DNA of 24,885 bases from an uncultured Muribaculaceae bacterium. GTDB taxonomy: Bacteria; Bacteroidota; Bacteroidia; Bacteroidales; Muribaculaceae. The stretch is taken from positions 1 to 24,885 of the forward strand of contig CABUTS010000042.1 of NCBI GenBank assembly GCA_902494515.1. The letters are read 5' to 3'. The notes beneath the pieces are model-generated. The model did no database searches. It worked only from the letters and a program-made list of their open reading frames with translations, and was not told the DNA's origin. Positions 23,128 to 24,885 of this stretch are shown here, piece after piece. Each line of letters begins with the position of its first letter. Within the stretch, counting starts at the first letter, position 1. A program made the translations under genes and the position numbers.

Positions 23128-24588
23128 ATGAAGAACCATAACATGATGAAACATTTCATCCTTACCGTTATTTCCCTTTGCCTCGCCGCCGGGTCTTCAC
23201 TGGCCGCGCCGGACCAAATCCAGGAAAATCCCTACCGTGCTCTGCTTGCCGAAAAGGGTGTGCGGAAGTCCAAAGTTCCGGCTTCCGGATCGCCGGCTTT
23301 TGAAGTGCCGGCTGAGGCTTGCAAAGTTATTCCCTCATTGCAAAACCGCAGTTCAGAGAGCCGGATATGGAAGCCCGGCTATGCCATCCGGACCAACTGG
23401 GACGGCATGCAGTGGAAGGATTACGCCAGGTACACCTTCACCTATGACAGCGAAGGTCGCACCCTCTCGGAATCCGCCGAGAATCTCGACAAGACACAGA
23501 CTCAATATTACACTTTCTCGCGGATTGATTACACCTACGACGCTCTCGGACGGATATGCAAATCGGAGGTATATGCCGGTTTCGACCTGTCGGACATGAC
23601 ACTTGTGACCGAAACCGAGACTTTCTACGACCCTGTACGCGAGGATGTTGTCTCCGAGCAGAACAGCTACGACGTCGCCGCCGCCGGCAGCCGTTCGCTC
23701 AACGAGGACAGTTTCAAGCAGCTGATCACCCGCGACGACAACGGTAACATCACCGCCATGAACGCCTTCACATGGTACGACGGCGACTTCATGGAAGTTC
23801 AGTCGCTCGAGGTCGAATATGGCCAGAACAATCTCCCCGCCACAATCATCCAGTCGGTGCTCACCCAGCAGACCGAGAACGGCCCGCTGGAGGTACTCCC
23901 CGCCGAAATCTACTCCAACTGTCTATGGTATGAGTGCAACGGTCAGATTATTACTACCGATGACCTGACCGCTCCGGGCTGCCACATCAAATCCGCCAGC
24001 CTCTGGACCTCCGACCAGGCCGATATCTCCTTCTCGGCAGATTTCTCAGGTGATAACTACGACTATTCGGTCTCGTATGAGTATATGTATGTCACTTTAA
24101 TTCCCACCAAATCGGTTTCTTACTTTAAAGAGCTCGATAACGGCGGCTACTATCTCCGCACGGTCATGGATCAGGACCTTACCAGCGTAGGGGCGTATCC
24201 CGTGCAGTCTATTCAGCAGGTTCTGGTGCAGTACGACCAGTTCGGCAATCCTCTCGAATCGCAGGACCAGACCTTCTACGGTCACACCATCTATAATTCA
24301 TGGACCAAAGGCACAGTTGAAACCGATGCCTCGGGTCTTCCAAGCCTTTATACCTGCCAGAACTACATTCTGAACGAGGGCGACGATTTCTACGGAACCT
24401 GGGAAGATGACTATAAGGTGCAGTATGGCGACTGGGTCGATGCGGTCGGTATTGAAGCCGTCGAGGCTGATAACTGCGATGCCCCTGCTGAATATTTCGA
24501 CCTTACCGGACGCCGGATCTTCGGTGCTCCGCAGGGTGTCGTCATCGTACGCCGCGGCAACCGGACTTACAAACAGTTAATCCGTTGA
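23128..24588 (+). CDS. Secreted YD-repeat-like protein with type IX-like tail
   Basis: This 486-residue protein has a signal peptide (MKHFILTVISLCLAAGSSLA; ATG at 23128 or 23143). The in-frame ATG at 23101 is rejected because it lies in a terminator stem. Several units resemble the YD repeats of RHS-type proteins: FTYDSEGRTLSES (about 104), YTYDALGRICKSEVY (about 136), TRDDNGNITAMN (about 201) and VQYDQFGNPLESQ (about 367). The last part (YFDLTGRRIFGAPQGVVIVR) is a variant type IX-like tail with YKQLIR at the end. No enzyme motif is seen. It probably sits at the cell surface; a binding role is a guess. The next frame starts 22 bases later, so the two share a transcript. Confidence 0.85.
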   Translation: MKNHNMMKHFILTVISLCLAAGSSLAAPDQIQENPYRALLAEKGVRKSKVPASGSPAFEVPAEACKVIPSLQNRSSESRIWKPGYAIRTNWDGMQWKDYARYTFTYDSEGRTLSESAENLDKTQTQYYTFSRIDYTYDALGRICKSEVYAGFDLSDMTLVTETETFYDPVREDVVSEQNSYDVAAAGSRSLNEDSFKQLITRDDNGNITAMNAFTWYDGDFMEVQSLEVEYGQNNLPATIIQSVLTQQTENGPLEVLPAEIYSNCLWYECNGQIITTDDLTAPGCHIKSASLWTSDQADISFSADFSGDNYDYSVSYEYMYVTLIPTKSVSYFKELDNGGYYLRTVMDQDLTSVGAYPVQSIQQVLVQYDQFGNPLESQDQTFYGHTIYNSWTKGTVETDASGLPSLYTCQNYILNEGDDFYGTWEDDYKVQYGDWVDAVGIEAVEADNCDAPAEYFDLTGRRIFGAPQGVVIVRRGNRTYKQLIR

Positions 24589-24610
24589 CATCTCAATTAC
24601 GACATCTGCA

Positions 24611-24772
24611 ATGCGAAATTTTTATAAATTCTTATTGACCGGACTGCTGCTGGCTGGCTCAGTTGTTGATAGTCAGGCTGTTCCGGCAAAACGGGGCGTT
24701 CGCGCCTTCCTGCAGCCCGACGGCTCTACGGTGGAGGTGACCCTTCAGGGCGACGAGTCATTCCACTATTAA
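24611..24772 (+). pseudogene. Truncated N-terminus of a secreted M6-type metalloprotease
   Basis: An ATG at 24611 opens a 53-residue frame with a signal peptide (FLLTGLLLAGSVVDSQA) and then VPAKRGVRAFLQPDGSTVEV, TLQGDESFHY, stopping at TAA. That second part matches, from memory, the start of Bacteroidota secreted M6-family metalloproteases (PAKRGV..., LxDGTxVxxxLxGDExxHY), where hundreds more residues should follow, including the HExxH zinc site. After the stop no frame continues the pattern, and a terminator follows within 36 bases, so this is a deletion remnant rather than a point mutation. A real small secreted protein is the alternative. It lies 22 bases after the YD-repeat gene. Confidence 0.6.
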
Positions 24773-24807
24773 CGCGAGTTCGGGATAAGAGATACCCTAA
24801 AAAAGTT

Positions 24808-24841
24808 GAATCGGCAGCTTGAAAAAGTTGCCGATTCTTTT
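24808..24841 (+). terminator. Intrinsic terminator after the protease remnant
   Basis: GAATCGGCA (24808-24816) pairs perfectly with TGCCGATTC (24829-24837), followed by TTTT. It closes the run of secreted-protein genes. Confidence 0.9.
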
Positions 24842-24870
24842 GGTAATATCGCTGATATTTAGTAATTTAG
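24839..24870 (+). promoter_or_regulatory. Possible promoter for a gene beyond the window
   Basis: TTTG at 24839-24842 and TAATTTAG at 24863-24870 (seven of eight matches to TAnnTTTG) are 20 bases apart, right after a terminator. The downstream gene is out of view. Confidence 0.35.
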
Positions 24871-24885
24871 AGGGTGCAAACAATA

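Noticed and set aside
1..24885. CRISPR arrays, tRNA, rRNA and insertion sequences
   Set aside because: I saw no regularly spaced repeats with unique spacers, no tRNA cloverleaf, no rRNA sequence and no transposase gene. The heptamer array is too short and contiguous to be CRISPR.

Overview
The window looks like chromosomal DNA of a Bacteroidales bacterium, probably Muribaculaceae (S24-7), though a GC-rich relative such as Alistipes cannot be excluded. The evidence is Bacteroidota-type promoter boxes (TAnnTTTG), a lack of Shine-Dalgarno sites, an ECF sigma/FecR pair, Wza/Wzc-type export proteins with a Tyr-Gly tail, and several secreted proteins ending in a type IX-like C-terminal tail. Base composition is GC-rich in genes and AT-rich in promoters.

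Layout. (1) 1-2399, minus strand: a phage-like head-gene operon made of an acidic repeat protein, a probable major capsid protein and the start of a third gene that runs off the window. (2) 2298-3304: a roughly 1 kb gap with divergent promoters, hairpins and an intrinsic terminator, forming a long structured leader ahead of the polysaccharide genes. (3) 3305-7911, plus strand: a compact polysaccharide export/polymerisation cassette (Wza-like lipoprotein, Wzc-like co-polymerase/tyrosine kinase, Wzy-like membrane protein) with no glycosyltransferase in view. (4) 7975-12192: a giant secreted multi-domain protein, closed by a strong terminator. (5) 12354-15723: an ECF sigma factor, a FecR anti-sigma factor and a TPR-transmembrane-AraC regulator in one tight operon; the regulator is interrupted by an in-frame TGA. 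(6) 15724-16145: an intergenic region with a heptamer repeat array, an inverted repeat and a good promoter. (7) 16146-21284: a 1712-residue secreted GH85 endo-beta-N-acetylglucosaminidase with discoidin-like domains and a thrice-repeated unnamed module. (8) 21415-24772: a secreted protein whose signal peptide is frameshifted, a secreted YD-repeat-like protein, and a 53-residue remnant of an M6-type metalloprotease, ending at a terminator.

How they may work together (inference): the right half reads as a surface glycan/glycoprotein-degrading and surface-protein locus, with regulators placed directly upstream of the N-glycan-releasing enzyme. The polysaccharide cassette and the phage-like operon are independent units. 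Two genes are broken by single small lesions and one is truncated, so either this strain is losing surface functions or the assembly contains errors. Nothing here is a clearly new system. The most unusual items are the structured leader, the repeated module of the GH85 protein, and the small lesions in the regulator and signal peptide.
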